Positions 17,265 to 25,031 are shown, counted from the first letter of the stretch. The stretch: DNA of 42,082 nucleotides from Oscillospiraceae bacterium (GCA_021768185.1 JAETNP010000019.1:1-42082), one strand, 5' to 3'. A program made the numbers and translations. The notes: generated from the sequence alone by a model not told the origin.

Positions 17265-17981
17265 TCAAATATCGCAGGATTCGACAGGTTTTGGTGTGAA
17301 CTGATAGCCCACGCCGCGAATAGAATGGATATAAGTAGGATTACGGATATCCGGTTCGATCTTCTGCCGCAGGCGGTTGATAGGCTTGGAGATTCCGCTG
17401 TGAAAATCCTTATCTGTGTTCCACACTCGGTTATATATCTGCTCCTCTGTCAGTACCCGATCTGAGTTCTGCGCAAAGAAGAGAAGCAAATCATACTCCT
17501 GGGCAGACAGTTCAATCTTTTCGGCTTTCAAAAAGACCTGCCTGCGCATTAAATCAATGGTAAAATCTCCAATGCAGAAATCCGCCCGGTTAAGCTGCTC
17601 TCTATTAAAATGGTTGAGTAATGTGTACCGGCTGATCAGCGTGCGCATATATGCGGCCAGTACCTCGTCCGGCCCTTGAATGGCGAGGATTTGGTCCGCC
17701 CCTGCGCCCAGCAGGCGAACGATATTGGCATCTTCCATATTTCCGCACAGGGCAATGATTGGAACGGGCTGTGCACGACGAAAAGCACACAGTAGCTCTG
17801 CCTGTCCGGCATCTGACACAAGCAGCGACAGATCCAGAACAATCAGGGAAAAATGTTCTTGATTGAATCGCCTGATTCCATCCGGCACACTGATTGAATA
17901 GTCACAGAAAAACTCAGAGAAGGCTTCTTTCAACCTAAGATACCGCTCAAAATCCGACATAATGAATAGAATATGCTGCAT
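17265..17981 (-). CDS. OmpR-family response regulator, atypical receiver, orphan
   Basis: 238 residues starting at the ATG after AGAGGTGGG; a GTG 6 bp upstream is too close to that site. The N-terminal receiver-like domain has a possible phosphorylation Asp in IVLDLSLL near residue 50. It lacks the usual acidic pair (ILFIMSDFE) and has ALCGNMED where a conserved Lys is expected. The C-terminal 100 residues form a winged helix (ELSAQEYDLLLFFAQN, RVWNTDKDFHSGISKPINRLRQKI, IHSIRGVGYQF). No histidine kinase gene is adjacent, so it may act without phosphorylation. Phased TGTCA repeats just downstream are candidate binding sites. Confidence 0.85.
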   Translation of the reverse strand: MQHILFIMSDFERYLRLKEAFSEFFCDYSISVPDGIRRFNQEHFSLIVLDLSLLVSDAGQAELLCAFRRAQPVPIIALCGNMEDANIVRLLGAGADQILAIQGPDEVLAAYMRTLISRYTLLNHFNREQLNRADFCIGDFTIDLMRRQVFLKAEKIELSAQEYDLLLFFAQNSDRVLTEEQIYNRVWNTDKDFHSGISKPINRLRQKIEPDIRNPTYIHSIRGVGYQFTPKPVESCDI

Positions 17982-17989
17982 CTTCACCC

Positions 17990-18250
17990 ACCTCTTTCAT
18001 TACCGTCAGCATAAAAAACAGGGCGGTGGGACATTCAAACCGAACCGTCCTGCCGCCCCATAAGTATTAGCATCATTTTTTCGGGAAGTTTTTCTAGATC
18101 TATGTTACCTGTGTGCGGATAGCCAGCCCCTTGAGGCCAAGTTACTCGTTTCTGCATCCGCTTTAAGGTAAAACCCTGAGTTTAGGTTAGCATTTCATCG
18201 CTGGAGCATGATAGTTGCTGGCAAGAGTTGATCTCTCATATGCGATTCTC
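17990..18250 (-). other. Gene-free stretch between cargo terminator and regulator
   Basis: About 260 bp with no convincing frame on either strand. It presumably holds the promoter of the response regulator gene. A GC-rich imperfect hairpin is at 18021-18060. Confidence 0.4.
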
Positions 18251-18251
18251 C

Positions 18252-18291
18252 ATAAAAGACAGGTGAGCGGGGCCGTAGCCCCGCCCACCTG
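18252..18291 (-). terminator. Terminator of the flagellin cargo operon
   Basis: On the minus strand, CAGGTGGGCGGGGC pairs with GCCCCGCTCACCTG, followed by TCTTTTATGG. It marks the 3' end of the cargo operon. Confidence 0.85.
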
Positions 18292-18352
18292 GGCATATAT
18301 TGCTTATACAATCGACGTGATGCTACAAACCAACATCGTTCCCCAGCACCAA

Positions 18353-19732
18353 TTATGTGTAGGCGGGAACACCGCCCAGCACATAAGCGACCTGCTGGTT
18401 CAGGGGGATCGTGCCGCTGACATCGGGGGCCGCAAAATGCATGGTGACGGACTTCTCGGATTCGTTGCTGTCAACCTTGTCCAGCGTATAGCTGTGCTCG
18501 ACCGGGCCCAGCGAAATGAAGCCGAACAGTTTCACCTTGACGCTGTTATCCGTGTGGATGTGCTTTTTGAACTCCGCCACATTGACTTCCTTGAACACCA
18601 CGTCAATGGTAGGCTCACGGCTGATCACAAACGTTTTGAGGAAATTCAGCCTGCCCTTCGGGCCGAAAAGGCTCTCGACAGAGAACTCACTGCCCAGCAG
18701 CTTGTAGCCGTCCGCATTGTCGTTCCCGGTATTCTCCTGGATCTCACGCAGGATGTTCACCGCATACCAGCCCAGCTTATTGTCTGAGGACAGGGACAAC
18801 GGCATCACACCCACAGTGGTCAGGCCAGGATAGGTGATGTCGATGGAAAAGCTCGTTTTCTCAGATGTGAACTCGCTGACATCCACCTGCGAGGAGTGAG
18901 ACGCCGTAATGTTCAGCAGGCCCACAATGGGAATATGCACATCGCCTTTCCCTTCCACATGGACTTTGCAGCCCGAGGATGAGAAGGAATCGCCCGACAG
19001 ATGGATCTTCAGCGCGTTGCTTCCTGTTCCCAAACTGCCGATCAACTGGTTGGCTGTGGGCAGCTTATCGAACGCCACATAGTAGGAAGCGTCCCCCGTC
19101 TGGAGGCCGCCGTTCTTGGCGGTGGGCGCGGTGGCGTTCTGGATGGCGGCATTCAGGACCGCCGTGGCCTGGGAGGCGCGGGAGTGGAGCTGGTACGCCT
19201 GATTGGACATTTCGATATAGGTTGCCAGCGCGTCTTTCAGCGCGGTCAAATAGACAGGCAGATTATCACAGGTCTCCGTGACCGGACCGTACTGCTCCGT
19301 AAGCTGGTTAAACACATCGGCGATCTTCCCTCCGGGAGGGACCGGGTCGGTAAAATGGAAGCCGGAGTCGGTGAAGGCGCTCAGCACAGAGGCGATCTGC
19401 GCCTCGGCAGCCTCGTCCCACTCGTTGAGCTTCTTCTGCGTCGCCTTGGAAAAGACAAAAGCGGTGCTTTTGAAAACCTGGCGCAGCAGATCAGACAGCT
19501 TCTGGGCGCTGACGCTAACGATCCCATCCTTATCCGTCTGGATGGTGGAATTCAGCGTGGAGAGGGTCTGCTCATTGTAATAAGCGTTCGCTCCGTAGGT
19601 GATGCCGTAATTGAACCCGGCGGGGCAGGCGGCGGCGACAAATTTGCCGTCCAGCTTTCCGGGCAGGGCGGATGCCGCCTTTTCCGAGAGCAGTTGGTTA
19701 AATTCTTTTTGAAGGGGAAGATTTGTACTCAT
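18353..19732 (-). CDS. Unrecognised 459-residue protein, last gene of the flagellin cargo
   Basis: Start chosen at the ATG giving MSTNLPLQ (preceded by GGGTGAAATT); an ATG 12 bp upstream is possible. There is no signal peptide or membrane segment. Residues 1-200 are helix-rich (LQKEFNQLLSEKAA; IYLTALKDAL-like; QAYQLHSRASQATAVLNAAI). Residues 220-459 look beta-rich, with repeated VxVxG-type strands and segments such as FSIDITYPGL and VVFKEVNVAEFKKHI. This two-part build resembles some pore-forming or surface-acting proteins, but I cannot name a family. It follows flagellin and the small gene at 19808 and ends at a strong terminator, so it belongs to the same cargo. Confidence 0.75.
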   Translation of the reverse strand: MSTNLPLQKEFNQLLSEKAASALPGKLDGKFVAAACPAGFNYGITYGANAYYNEQTLSTLNSTIQTDKDGIVSVSAQKLSDLLRQVFKSTAFVFSKATQKKLNEWDEAAEAQIASVLSAFTDSGFHFTDPVPPGGKIADVFNQLTEQYGPVTETCDNLPVYLTALKDALATYIEMSNQAYQLHSRASQATAVLNAAIQNATAPTAKNGGLQTGDASYYVAFDKLPTANQLIGSLGTGSNALKIHLSGDSFSSSGCKVHVEGKGDVHIPIVGLLNITASHSSQVDVSEFTSEKTSFSIDITYPGLTTVGVMPLSLSSDNKLGWYAVNILREIQENTGNDNADGYKLLGSEFSVESLFGPKGRLNFLKTFVISREPTIDVVFKEVNVAEFKKHIHTDNSVKVKLFGFISLGPVEHSYTLDKVDSNESEKSVTMHFAAPDVSGTIPLNQQVAYVLGGVPAYT

Positions 19733-19807
19733 AATTTCACCCATTTCTTTCTATCTTTTGACTTTGGCAAGGACCTGTCTGTCCCGCTTGTACCGGTGCG
19801 GACAGAT

Positions 19808-20146
19808 TCAACCGTAGCGCACTAAATTCAGTCTGCTGCTCAGCAAGGTGCCGGAAGCCTTATAGGCCGCAGTCCGGCCAATGTTGGAGTAAAAAATATA
19901 TTCCTCCGCCGCGATCTGACGGGAACCGGATACGATAAAGGCAATCAGACGGACATGGGTGCCGTCCTCAATGCCAAGCTCTTTCATATCCACGGTCCGT
20001 TCCGCCGCAGTATAGATATCCGCGTACTCTGCGGGTTCCCAGGTTTTCCAGCTTTCCTCGCCCCCCGGCCTGTAATTGACATGGAGACGGCAGATAAAAG
20101 CGCCCTGGTTCATCAGCCTGAAATAGCGGATTGCTCCCATTTCCAA
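19808..20146 (-). CDS. Unrecognised 112-residue beta-rich protein in the flagellin cargo
   Basis: The likely start is TTG at 20146 (AAGGAG 11 nt upstream); the ATG at 20140 has no good site. The sequence looks like an all-beta sandwich: IRYFRLMNQGAFICRLHVNY, then a Trp-rich turn, RTVDMKELGIEDGTHVRL, and EYIFYSNIGRTAAYKASGT. There is no signal peptide. The pattern recalls small secreted or inclusion-type beta proteins, but I cannot assign a family. It lies between flagellin and the 459-residue gene, with a hairpin separating it from flagellin. Confidence 0.7.
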   Translation of the reverse strand: MEMGAIRYFRLMNQGAFICRLHVNYRPGGEESWKTWEPAEYADIYTAAERTVDMKELGIEDGTHVRLIAFIVSGSRQIAAEEYIFYSNIGRTAAYKASGTLLSSRLNLVRYG

Positions 20147-20194
20147 CGTAATACAAGCTCCTTCCGTCTTAACGCGAGTCCCTGCCTAAAAGTT

Positions 20195-20224
20195 CGGGGC
20201 GGGACCGAAGCCCCGCCCCTTGTA
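20195..20224 (-). terminator. Hairpin after the flagellin gene
   Basis: On the minus strand, GGGGCGGG pairs with CCCGCCCC around a 7-8 nt loop, then GAACTTTTAGG. It may be a weak terminator or attenuator that lowers expression of the two downstream genes relative to flagellin. Confidence 0.6.
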
Positions 20225-20259
20225 CTAACTCTCTGCTTTGTTTAATTCCACTATCGGGA

Positions 20260-23049
20260 TTAGCCCAGCAGCTGGAGCACGCCCTGGGGCAGCTGATTGG
20301 CCTGGGCCAGCATGGCCTGGGCGGACTGGACCAGGATGTTGTTCTTCACATAGCTCATCATTTCCTCGGCCACATCGGTGTCGCGGATAGAGGATTCGGC
20401 GTCCTGGATGTTCTCGGCCATCACAGACAGGTTGTTGCTGGTGTGCTCCAGACGGTTCTGGATCGCGCCCAGACCGCCGCGGACATCAGAAACGTAGTTG
20501 ATGGCGTTCTTGACCACATCAATGGCAGCCTGTGCGCCCTCCTGGGTGCTGATATCCAGGTCATTGATGCCCAGAGCGGAGGTGTGCATATCATTGATGG
20601 AGACCTTCAGCTGGTTGTACTCATGGCTGGTGTCGCCGAGCTGGAGCTTCAGGCCGCCCTTGCCGTCATAGAAGCTGACGTTCAGCTTGGGGATGGAGCC
20701 CTCAGCCTCGTTGGCGGTGATGGTCACGGTGCCGTCATCGGCGACCTCAACAGTAGCGCCCTTGGCCACATTGGCGAAGGCATCACCCATGGCCTTTGCG
20801 TCGATCTTGTCAAAGTCGGAAATCTCAATGGCGGTGCGGCCGCTGGAAGCCTTTTCGCCCTTCTTGACAAACTCATAGGTGTTGGAGTTGGTCCCATCGC
20901 TGATGGTCATATAGGAACCGGCTTTGACCATGCTGGGGTCGAATTTGAAGGACACGGTGGGGACCTCGTCGCCGTAGGGGGTGGTGATCTCCATGGCCTT
21001 TACATCAGAACCCTTCGCATGGGTGGTGATCTTCACGGCAGCGCCATCCGCCGTGGCAGTGTACTCCTTCGCGTCGGCATCAGCCGGATCATTGGCGGAA
21101 GGGGCGTTGTCGTTGATTTTCTCAGCGAAGGCGCTGGCAACAGTGTTCAGGTCGCTCAGGTCGCCCACCACAACCGCCTCGTTGCTGCGGTTGGTCACGT
21201 CACGGGCATCCTTGACCAGCTCATAGGTCTTGCCGCCCACGGTGATGGCGGTGCCGTAGCCCACGCCGTCCTCAAAGGTGAAGGAGGACTCGGCGGCGCT
21301 GGGATCGGTGCCCTTGGTGATCTTGGTCTCGACAGCAGCGGGATCAGACGCGCTGAAGGTCACGTTGGTGATGCCGCCGCCAATACCGGCCTGGACCGGA
21401 CCGGCCTTTGCGGAAGTGAAGGTAATGCCGGTGGTGGAACCAGCGCTGATGGTGATCTCCTTGCCAGTGCCAAAGATTTCGCCAGCGTCGACCTGCTTGC
21501 CGTCATTCAGCGTGACCTTGGTAGCACCATCGCCGGTTTTCTCCAGCTGGGCCTTCATGCTGTCCAGGGTCGCCGCATAGGTGTTTCCAAGCGCAAAGTC
21601 CTTGCCAGCGGTCAGCTTGATGTTGAAGTTGCGGCCATCGGACAGGGAACCGGTCAGCTCGATCACGTCGCCGGCGCTGAAATTGGTGGTGTCATCCGCG
21701 CGGGCAACCTCGTACTTGGAGGCAACATTCGCTGTACCGGCATTTGCGCAGGCCGTTGCGTTGACAGTTGTGTTGCGGCTGGAATCCTCGGCGTTGCTGC
21801 GCGCAACGCTGACAATGTCAAACTGGCCGTCCAGCTTGGCGGCTACATTGACGCTGCCCTGTTCAACGCTCTTGTCGGCGAGCTTCGAATTTGCTGTGAT
21901 ATCAAAGAGGTCGCCCACCTTGAAGCGGCTCTCGTCCGCAACGGTGCCGTCCTTGTTCTCAAACTTGGCTTCCTTCAGGGCGTTGACGATATTTGTGGTG
22001 GTGTCCGCAGGGCTGCCCCCAACCATGTCCTTCGTAACATTTACCTTGGCCACCAGATTGGCGTTGCCCTGCGCATCCTTGAAGGTGAAGGTGAGCACAT
22101 CGCCGTCCTTGACGTCCAGGCTTGAGGCAGTGCCGTCAAACAGCTGGGTAAAGCCGCCCTTCGCTGCCTTTGCGGGGGTACCATTCGCAGTACCGGCCGT
22201 ATAAGTGCCGGTGCCGAAGGTCACGCCCTTGTCGTTGACCTTGACGCTCTTGACGGCGGCCTCGGAAGCGCCCTCCGCCTTGGCGGTCAGGGTGACCTTG
22301 GTGCCGTCCACCTTCACATCGAACTTCTGAGAAATACCGGCATCGTTGCTCAGGGCCTTCTGGATGCTTTCCGCCTGCTCCTCGGCGGTGGCTCCTTTGA
22401 TATCATTGGCGCCGGCACCAAAGTTCAGGGTTTTGGTGCCAGTGGTGCCGAGGGAAGTGTCTGTGAACTCAATGGCCAGAGTATCGCCGGTGCCGAACAG
22501 GCTGGACACATCAATGGTGGCCTCGCCCTTGGTGCCGCCGCCATTGACGCCGTCGTTGATGGTCAGGCCCTCAACAATGCTCTTGGTGGAAGCCTTCACG
22601 CCCTCAGCGGTGAGGTTCTGGGAGGAGAGGGAGCCGTCCAGCAGCTTGATGCCGTTGAAGTTGGCGCTGTCGGCAATGCGGTTGATCTCGTCCTTCAGGG
22701 CGGTAACTTCCTTCTGGAGCGCCTCACGGTCCACAGCGTTCTGATAGGTGCCGTTGGCGGACTGGGTGGCCAGGTAATCCATGCGGTTGAGCATGTCGTG
22801 GATTTCCTGCATTGCGCCCTCGGCGGTCTTGACCAGGGAGGTGCCGTCCTTCACGTTCTTCTGGGCGGCCTTCAGGCCGGTGATCTGGGCGCGCATCTTC
22901 TCGGAAATAGCCAAACCGGCGGCATCGTCACCGGCGCGGTTGATCCGATAGCCGGAGGACAGTTTCTCCAGATTCTTGGCGAGCGCGTTGGTGTTGTTGG
23001 TGTAGTTCCGGTAGGAACTCATGGCGGGGATGTTGTGTTGGATTCTCAT
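20260..23049 (-). CDS. Giant flagellin with a long variable centre
   Basis: 929 residues, where typical flagellins have 270-550. Residues 1-150 are the conserved N-terminal helices (MRIQHNIPAMSSYRNY, LSSGYRINRAGDDAAGLAIS, NFNGIKLLDG). Residues from about 830 to 929 are the C-terminal helices (SDVRGGLGAIQNRLEHTSNN, IRDTDVAEEMMSYVKNNIL, ending QGVLQLLG). The middle 650 or so residues are Gly/Thr/Ala/Asp-rich beta modules, several with the pattern of strands around GGKTYELV or NTYEFV, consistent with a surface-exposed D2/D3 region. No protease HExxH motif is present. The ribosome-binding site is AAGGGAATCTGAATT. It lies downstream of csrA in a mobile element with no other flagellar genes, so it presumably enters the host's filament. 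Confidence 0.93.
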   Translation of the reverse strand: MRIQHNIPAMSSYRNYTNNTNALAKNLEKLSSGYRINRAGDDAAGLAISEKMRAQITGLKAAQKNVKDGTSLVKTAEGAMQEIHDMLNRMDYLATQSANGTYQNAVDREALQKEVTALKDEINRIADSANFNGIKLLDGSLSSQNLTAEGVKASTKSIVEGLTINDGVNGGGTKGEATIDVSSLFGTGDTLAIEFTDTSLGTTGTKTLNFGAGANDIKGATAEEQAESIQKALSNDAGISQKFDVKVDGTKVTLTAKAEGASEAAVKSVKVNDKGVTFGTGTYTAGTANGTPAKAAKGGFTQLFDGTASSLDVKDGDVLTFTFKDAQGNANLVAKVNVTKDMVGGSPADTTTNIVNALKEAKFENKDGTVADESRFKVGDLFDITANSKLADKSVEQGSVNVAAKLDGQFDIVSVARSNAEDSSRNTTVNATACANAGTANVASKYEVARADDTTNFSAGDVIELTGSLSDGRNFNIKLTAGKDFALGNTYAATLDSMKAQLEKTGDGATKVTLNDGKQVDAGEIFGTGKEITISAGSTTGITFTSAKAGPVQAGIGGGITNVTFSASDPAAVETKITKGTDPSAAESSFTFEDGVGYGTAITVGGKTYELVKDARDVTNRSNEAVVVGDLSDLNTVASAFAEKINDNAPSANDPADADAKEYTATADGAAVKITTHAKGSDVKAMEITTPYGDEVPTVSFKFDPSMVKAGSYMTISDGTNSNTYEFVKKGEKASSGRTAIEISDFDKIDAKAMGDAFANVAKGATVEVADDGTVTITANEAEGSIPKLNVSFYDGKGGLKLQLGDTSHEYNQLKVSINDMHTSALGINDLDISTQEGAQAAIDVVKNAINYVSDVRGGLGAIQNRLEHTSNNLSVMAENIQDAESSIRDTDVAEEMMSYVKNNILVQSAQAMLAQANQLPQGVLQLLG

Positions 23050-23207
23050 AATTCAGATTCCCTTCATAATAAATTTGGTGTTTTGCGATCCTCTGTGCTT
23101 TCGCTAATCTTCCCTGCTCCCACACAGCGGATGGTGCGTCGCCCGGTCCAGGCTCCGTGGCCTTTAGAGCGTGAAGCGTGTGCGGCGCTATATTTCAACC
23201 GGCCGGC
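23050..23207 (-). promoter_or_regulatory. Flagellin leader with candidate CsrA sites
   Basis: The leader carries AGAGGAT (23094-23088), in the loop of a small GCGA/TCGC stem, and AAGGGA (23064-23059), the Shine-Dalgarno. The two GGA-type motifs, about 30 nt apart with one on the ribosome-binding site, resemble the CsrA-binding arrangement known for the Bacillus hag leader. A further GGGA lies upstream. I see no convincing sigma-28 promoter here. Confidence 0.55.
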
Positions 23208-23573
23208 CTAGCCGTTTGAAACCTGATTGGTCTGTTCTGTTTCAACCGGGAACATGTGGTTGAGCTGCCGCCGCAGGGTCTGAACATTGCTGTCGCCGCC
23301 GTCCATTTGAGACAGCAGCAGCCGCATGGCGGACAGCGCCTGGGCCTTGCTCCGATTCCAGATCAGCTCCTTGCGGTGCCAGCGGGGGCCGTCAAACACG
23401 CAGCCGGGACGCTGCCCGCCGCCGCGCTCCAGAACCTCTCCGCGCAAAATGGTGATTTCTTTGGGTGCGTCGACCATCAGCTTGCAGCGGTCGCCGGAGA
23501 TGTGGTACAGCTGAACCACAATGTCCTCGCCGATGGTCATGTACTCCCCCTGGTTCAGATTCAAGCAGAGCAT
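23208..23573 (-). CDS. csrA: CsrA-family translational regulator with a 70-residue C-terminal extension
   Basis: 121 residues from the ATG after AAAAAGGAGTTGACAAC; the longer frame to 23723 crosses the guide-RNA terminator and is rejected. Residues 1-50 match CsrA along its length (GEYMTIGEDIVVQLYHISGD, VDAPKEITILRGEVLERG). Leu4 and Arg44, the usual RNA-contact positions, are present; the N-terminal LVLxRK is changed to LCLNLN. The usual protein is 60-75 residues, whereas here a basic then helical extension follows (RWHRKELIWNRSKAQALS, SNVQTLRRQLNHMF). CsrA binds GGA motifs in mRNA leaders and represses flagellin translation in Bacillus. It lies between the dead TnpB/guide RNA and flagellin. 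No fliW gene is adjacent. Confidence 0.85.
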   Translation of the reverse strand: MLCLNLNQGEYMTIGEDIVVQLYHISGDRCKLMVDAPKEITILRGEVLERGGGQRPGCVFDGPRWHRKELIWNRSKAQALSAMRLLLSQMDGGDSNVQTLRRQLNHMFPVETEQTNQVSNG

Positions 23574-23583
23574 GTTGTCAACT

Positions 23584-23623
23584 CCTTTTTCAATTTGGCG
23601 GAACAGCATTCCTTCCCTCCGCC
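23584..23623 (-). promoter_or_regulatory. csrA leader hairpin with GGA in the loop
   Basis: On the minus strand, GGCGGA (23623-23618) pairs with TCCGCC (23602-23597). The loop GGGAAGGAATGCTG exposes GGA, and a second GGA lies in the csrA Shine-Dalgarno (AAAAAGGAG). This is the classic layout for CsrA autoregulation; the role is inferred. Confidence 0.5.
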
Positions 23624-23624
23624 G

Positions 23625-23835
23625 AAAAGCCGCGTCTCGCGGCGCGGACGATTTTTCATCGTCACAATGTTGTGAACACCCTTTCGGGCTTCGGAAATGC
23701 GCACATATCCTCTCGTTTCCCACTTGGCGGCTTGGAAAACGCTGAGCGAAGAAAAAGCGGTTTCGGTTTTCCTTCGCTCAACGCTCCCCGCGCTGCGTTC
23801 ATGGGCATTCACCGGCGTTCCGACCGGCCTATCAG
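23625..23835 (-). ncRNA. Candidate omega/guide RNA of the dead TnpB, with terminator
   Basis: It directly follows the tldR stop on the minus strand. Order: a CCGG stem, then a 14-bp hairpin extended by A-U pairs (23785-23738, arms AGCGTTGAGCGAAG / CTTCGCTCAGCGTT), then a GCCC-GAAA-GGGT stem-loop ending in TGTTCAC (to 23672). A small stem-loop plus GTTCAC is how many IS200/IS605 right ends, and so TnpB guide-RNA scaffolds, finish. The next bases, AACATTGTGACGATGA (23671-23656), would be the guide. A terminator stem GCCGCG-AGA-CGCGGC-TTTT (23643-23625) follows. Caveat: the guide region can itself fold (TCACA/TGTGA and GACGAT/ATCGTC). Confidence 0.65.
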
Positions 23836-24996
23836 TCAAGCGCAAAATCGCGCCAAACCTTCCGCTTTGATGTTTTTCGCGGCGTTGACCTCCCGGCTAT
23901 GTACCGCGCCGCATTTGGGGCAGGTCCAACGGACCTTTTTGTAGCTGACCTCGCGGTCCAGAACCATCCCGCAGGCGGAGCAGGTCCGGGTGGTGGGCGT
24001 ATAGCGGTCAACTACAATGAGCGCCTTTCCCTGCCGCTCCAGCTTGTAGCGCAGGCACTCCCGGAACATGCCATACCCGGACTCCATCATTGTTCCGTGG
24101 GTCATGGCTTTGGTAAGGTCCTCAAAGGCGTCGGCTCTCACGCACACGGCGTCCCATGCGTTGGCTATCCGCCGGGATTCCTTGTGAATGAAGTCGCGCC
24201 GCTGATTGGCGATGTGTTCGTGGAGGAGGCGATATTGCTGCACCGCCTCCTGATAGTTTTTAGAGCCAGACTGCATCCGGCACAGCCGCTGCTGGATTTT
24301 GGTCAGCTTTTCCTGTGCCTGCTTCAGCCAGCGGGGCGGGTCCGCCATGCTGCCGTCATCTGCCACATAAAAATGGGAGAGGGAGTATTTCAGACCTATT
24401 GTTGTCTCCGGTGCTGGCGTGACCGGCTCCGGCTGTTTCGCCTCATATTCGTACAGAATGTAGCAGTAATATTTTCCGCTGCGGGTCTTTTCCACGGTGA
24501 TCCGCTTGAGCTTCCACCACGCCTGGGGGCGGCGGTGGAATTTGGCCCGAACGATTCCCGCCTTGGTCATGCGGATGCCGTTCCGGGTGGTGTAGATGGT
24601 GGGGCCGGATTCAAAAACGTGGTTGCAGGCGGTGAAGGAATCCCGGTCATCCTTTTTCCGCTTGAAGTTGGGATAGCCGAAAGAATCCGGGTTCTTGAAA
24701 AACACGCGAAACGCCTGAGAGAGCTTGTTGTGTTCCTGAATCAATGCCTGATTATCCACTTCCCGCAGAAAGGGAGCCTCGTTTTTGTACTTGGCAGGGG
24801 TGGGAATGAAGTGCGCCCCGGTTTCCAGATAAAACCTCTGCTGGTCGGCCAGCATGTTGTTCCAGATGTAGCGGCAGCAACCGAAGGTCTTTTCAAACAG
24901 CTCGGCCTGGGCCGCATCGGGATAGAGCCGGACCTTGATGGTGGTGAACTGAATGGCCTTGTCATTTTTGCGTGACACTTTTGACTTTCCAGGCAT
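23836..24996 (-). CDS. tldR: Nuclease-dead TnpB homologue (TldR-type RNA-guided repressor candidate)
   Basis: 386 residues, normal TnpB length, starting at MPGKSKV after GGAGGCGGAGCCGCG; an upstream in-frame start near 25077 crosses the 28-bp palindrome and is rejected. The N-terminal TnpB region is intact (TTIKVRLYPDAAQAELFEKT, CCRYIWNNML, FGYPNFKRKKDDRDSFT). The zinc finger is intact (CSACG at 339-343, CPKCG at 359-363). RuvC-I reads TIGLKYSLSHF, with Lys203 where GIDxG has the catalytic Asp. RuvC-III reads HSREVNAAKNI, with Glu369 and Ser367 for HDRDxNAA. The RuvC-II Glu (FEDL, Glu292) is kept. Loss of two aspartates with everything else intact suggests RNA-guided DNA binding without cleavage. 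No tnpA is nearby. Confidence 0.85.
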   Translation of the reverse strand: MPGKSKVSRKNDKAIQFTTIKVRLYPDAAQAELFEKTFGCCRYIWNNMLADQQRFYLETGAHFIPTPAKYKNEAPFLREVDNQALIQEHNKLSQAFRVFFKNPDSFGYPNFKRKKDDRDSFTACNHVFESGPTIYTTRNGIRMTKAGIVRAKFHRRPQAWWKLKRITVEKTRSGKYYCYILYEYEAKQPEPVTPAPETTIGLKYSLSHFYVADDGSMADPPRWLKQAQEKLTKIQQRLCRMQSGSKNYQEAVQQYRLLHEHIANQRRDFIHKESRRIANAWDAVCVRADAFEDLTKAMTHGTMMESGYGMFRECLRYKLERQGKALIVVDRYTPTTRTCSACGMVLDREVSYKKVRWTCPKCGAVHSREVNAAKNIKAEGLARFCA

Positions 24997-25031
24997 CGCG
25001 GCTCCGCCTCCGTTTATCCGAAATATCAAAA

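Noticed and set aside
20443-22125. A 560-residue + strand frame opposite flagellin
   Set aside because: Antisense shadow of the flagellin gene with Gly/Ala/Val repeats and no ribosome site or family.
23208-23723. A 171-residue version of CsrA starting at 23723
   Set aside because: It would read through the guide RNA and its terminator. The ATG at 23573 has a good site and begins exactly where CsrA homology begins.
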